Source: Thermococcus sp. (GTDB taxonomy: Archaea; Methanobacteriota_B; Thermococci; Thermococcales; Thermococcaceae). Taken from it: a stretch of 6,439 nt of DNA. Numbering within the stretch: position 1 is the first letter of the stretch; every line of letters begins with the position of its first letter. The stretch is taken from contig JAGGWM010000146.1 in NCBI GenBank assembly GCA_021157445.1, positions 1 to 6,439 of the forward strand, given 5' to 3'. Made by a program: the position numbers and the translations under genes. Positions 5,141 to 6,439 of this stretch are shown here, piece after piece. Under the pieces are notes generated by a model. That model was given only the letters and a program-made list of their open reading frames with translations, was not told the origin of the DNA and did not search any database.

Positions 5141-6439
5141 ATGGGAAAAAGGGAAGAGATGATTAAGGCGATCAAGCAATTGATGACTCAACCGGAGAGA
5201 ATTAGAAATATGGGTATTGCCGCTCACATTGACCATGGTAAGACGACCCTTAGCGATAACCTGCTGGCTGGAGCGGGGATGATTAGTGAAGAGCTCGCAG
5301 GAAAGCAGCTTGTGCTTGACTTCGATGAGCAGGAGCAGGCTAGAGGTATCACCATTAACGCCGCTAACGTTTCAATGATCCACGAGTATGAGGGAGAAAA
5401 GTACCTCATCAATCTCATTGACACCCCGGGTCACGTTGACTTCGGTGGTGACGTCACAAGAGCCATGAGAGCAATTGACGGTGCAATTATAGTAGTTGAT
5501 GCTGTTGAAGGTGTCATGCCCCAGACCGAGACAGTTCTTAGACAAGCCCTTAGGGAGTACGTCAAGCCAGTTCTTTTCATAAACAAGGTTGACAGGCTTA
5601 TTAAGGAGCTCAAGCTTACCCCACAGCAGATGCAGGAGAGGTTCGTTAAGGTAATTACCGATGTAAACCGCTTGATTAGGAGATATGCTCCTCCAGAGTT
5701 TAGGGACAAGTGGCTTGTCAAAGTCGAAGACGGTAGCGTCGCCTTTGGTAGTGCCTACTACAACTGGGCATTGAGCGTTCCATACATGAGAAAGACAGGA
5801 GTCTCATTCAAAGACATCATCGACCTTACAAACGCTGGCGATTTGAAGACCCTTAGAAAGAAGGCCCCACTTCACGTAGTTGTTTTGGACATGGTAGTTA
5901 GGCACCTTCCAAACCCACTGCAGGCCCAGAAATACAGGATTCCTCACCTTTGGAGGGGAGACATCGAGAGCGAGATTGGGCAAGCAATGCTCAACTGTGA
6001 TCCAAATGGAAAGATGGCAATGGTCGTTACAAAGATCATCATTGACAAGCACGCTGGTGAAGTTGCGACGGGTAGAGTTTGGAGCGGTACTGTGAAGACG
6101 GGTCAAGAGGTCTACCTAATCACCGCAAAGAGAAAAGCGAGAATACAGCAAGTTGGTATCTATATGGGGCCCGAGAGAATTAACATGGAAGCCGTTCCAG
6201 CTGGTAACATAGTTGCTGTAACAGGTTTGAGAGATGCAATGGCTGGTGAAACAGTTAGCGAAGAGCAAATTGAGCCATTCGAAGCCCTACACTACACAAG
6301 CGAGCCGGTAGTTACAGTTGCTATTGAAGCCAAGAATGTGAAGGACTTACCAAGGCTTATTGAAGCCCTTAGACAGCTCGCTAAGGAAGATCCAACACTC
6401 CACGTTAAGATCGATGAAGAGACTGGGCAGCACTTGCTC
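5141..6439 (+). CDS. fusA: Translation elongation factor EF-2 (5' part, cut by window edge)
   Basis: The first 433 codons, open to the right edge, of a protein that is about 732 residues in related archaea. EF-2 is the cytosolic GTPase that drives translocation on the ribosome. The GTPase domain shows G1 A28-H-I-D-H-G-K-T-T36, switch I A67-R-G-I-T-I72, G3 D94-T-P-G-H-V-D100 and G4 N148-K-V-D151. A G-S-A-Y-Y-N-W stretch stands in the G' insert region. The beta-barrel domain II follows ([15 protein letters not shown] onward, about residue 301), and domain III begins near V-K-D-L-P-R-L-I. The diphthamide histidine and domains IV and V lie outside. No intein interrupts the P-loop or switch regions. 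The ATG has GGTGGTG 4 bases upstream, and M-G-K-R-E-E-M-I is the usual Thermococcales start. Third-codon C and G are commoner here than in the left-hand genes, which is normal for a highly expressed gene. Confidence 0.98.
   Translation, partial: MGKREEMIKAIKQLMTQPERIRNMGIAAHIDHGKTTLSDNLLAGAGMISEELAGKQLVLDFDEQEQARGITINAANVSMIHEYEGEKYLINLIDTPGHVDFGGDVTRAMRAIDGAIIVVDAVEGVMPQTETVLRQALREYVKPVLFINKVDRLIKELKLTPQQMQERFVKVITDVNRLIRRYAPPEFRDKWLVKVEDGSVAFGSAYYNWALSVPYMRKTGVSFKDIIDLTNAGDLKTLRKKAPLHVVVLDMVVRHLPNPLQAQKYRIPHLWRGDIESEIGQAMLNCDPNGKMAMVVTKIIIDKHAGEVATGRVWSGTVKTGQEVYLITAKRKARIQQVGIYMGPERINMEAVPAGNIVAVTGLRDAMAGETVSEEQIEPFEALHYTSEPVVTVAIEAKNVKDLPRLIEALRQLAKEDPTLHVKIDEETGQHLL

Noticed and set aside
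5224..5620. Possible intein or insertion in the GTPase motifs of EF-2.
   Set aside because: The P-loop, switch I, G3 and G4 motifs follow at normal spacing with no inserted sequence.
3752..6106. Minus-strand open frames opposite the carbonic anhydrase, uppS and EF-2 genes.
   Set aside because: These are shadows of well-identified plus-strand genes; their translations are low-complexity and unlike any family I know.

Overview
The window reads as an ordinary, gene-dense chromosomal segment of a hyperthermophilic euryarchaeon of the order Thermococcales, most likely a low-GC Thermococcus or a close relative. The evidence is the very close match, from memory, of the predicted proteins to Pyrococcus/Thermococcus families (TET-type M42 aminopeptidase, Hjc, gamma-class carbonic anhydrase, EF-2). 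Purine-rich GGAGG/GGTGG ribosome sites, GTG starts, short gene gaps and archaeal BRE/TATA promoters fit the same origin. I see no mobile element, CRISPR array, tRNA or rRNA.

Left part, minus strand (1-1651): a promoter and strong ribosome site precede an M42 aminopeptidase. Then come a HepT-like (DUF86) protein and the 5' end of a probable archaemetzincin metalloprotease that runs off the left edge. The last two overlap by the 4-base GTGA. The HepT-like protein has a Tyr in place of the expected catalytic His, and no MntA antitoxin gene is visible.

Middle, minus strand (1727-3662): hjc (Holliday junction resolvase) overlaps by 8 bases a gene for a secreted, membrane-anchored protein. That protein has Ig-like/CARDB-type domains, eight N-glycosylation sequons outside and a C-terminal tail inside. 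A T-rich terminator closes this unit. hjc is divergent from the genes to its right, and one near-symmetric TATA element in the 74-base gap could serve both directions.

Right part, plus strand (3737-6439): a gamma-carbonic anhydrase gene is followed after 6 bases by a long-chain cis-prenyl diphosphate synthase (uppS family). The latter is expected to make the polyprenyl carrier for archaeal N-glycosylation. A textbook BRE/TATA promoter directly after its stop drives EF-2, of which the first 433 codons are present and uninterrupted by an intein.

Functionally this is mostly housekeeping: peptide turnover, recombination, CO2/bicarbonate chemistry, glycan-carrier synthesis and translation elongation. 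I did not find a convincing new multi-gene system. The points most worth a second look are the degenerate HepT-like protein between two peptidase genes, the shared divergent promoter, and the coupling of hjc to a surface protein.
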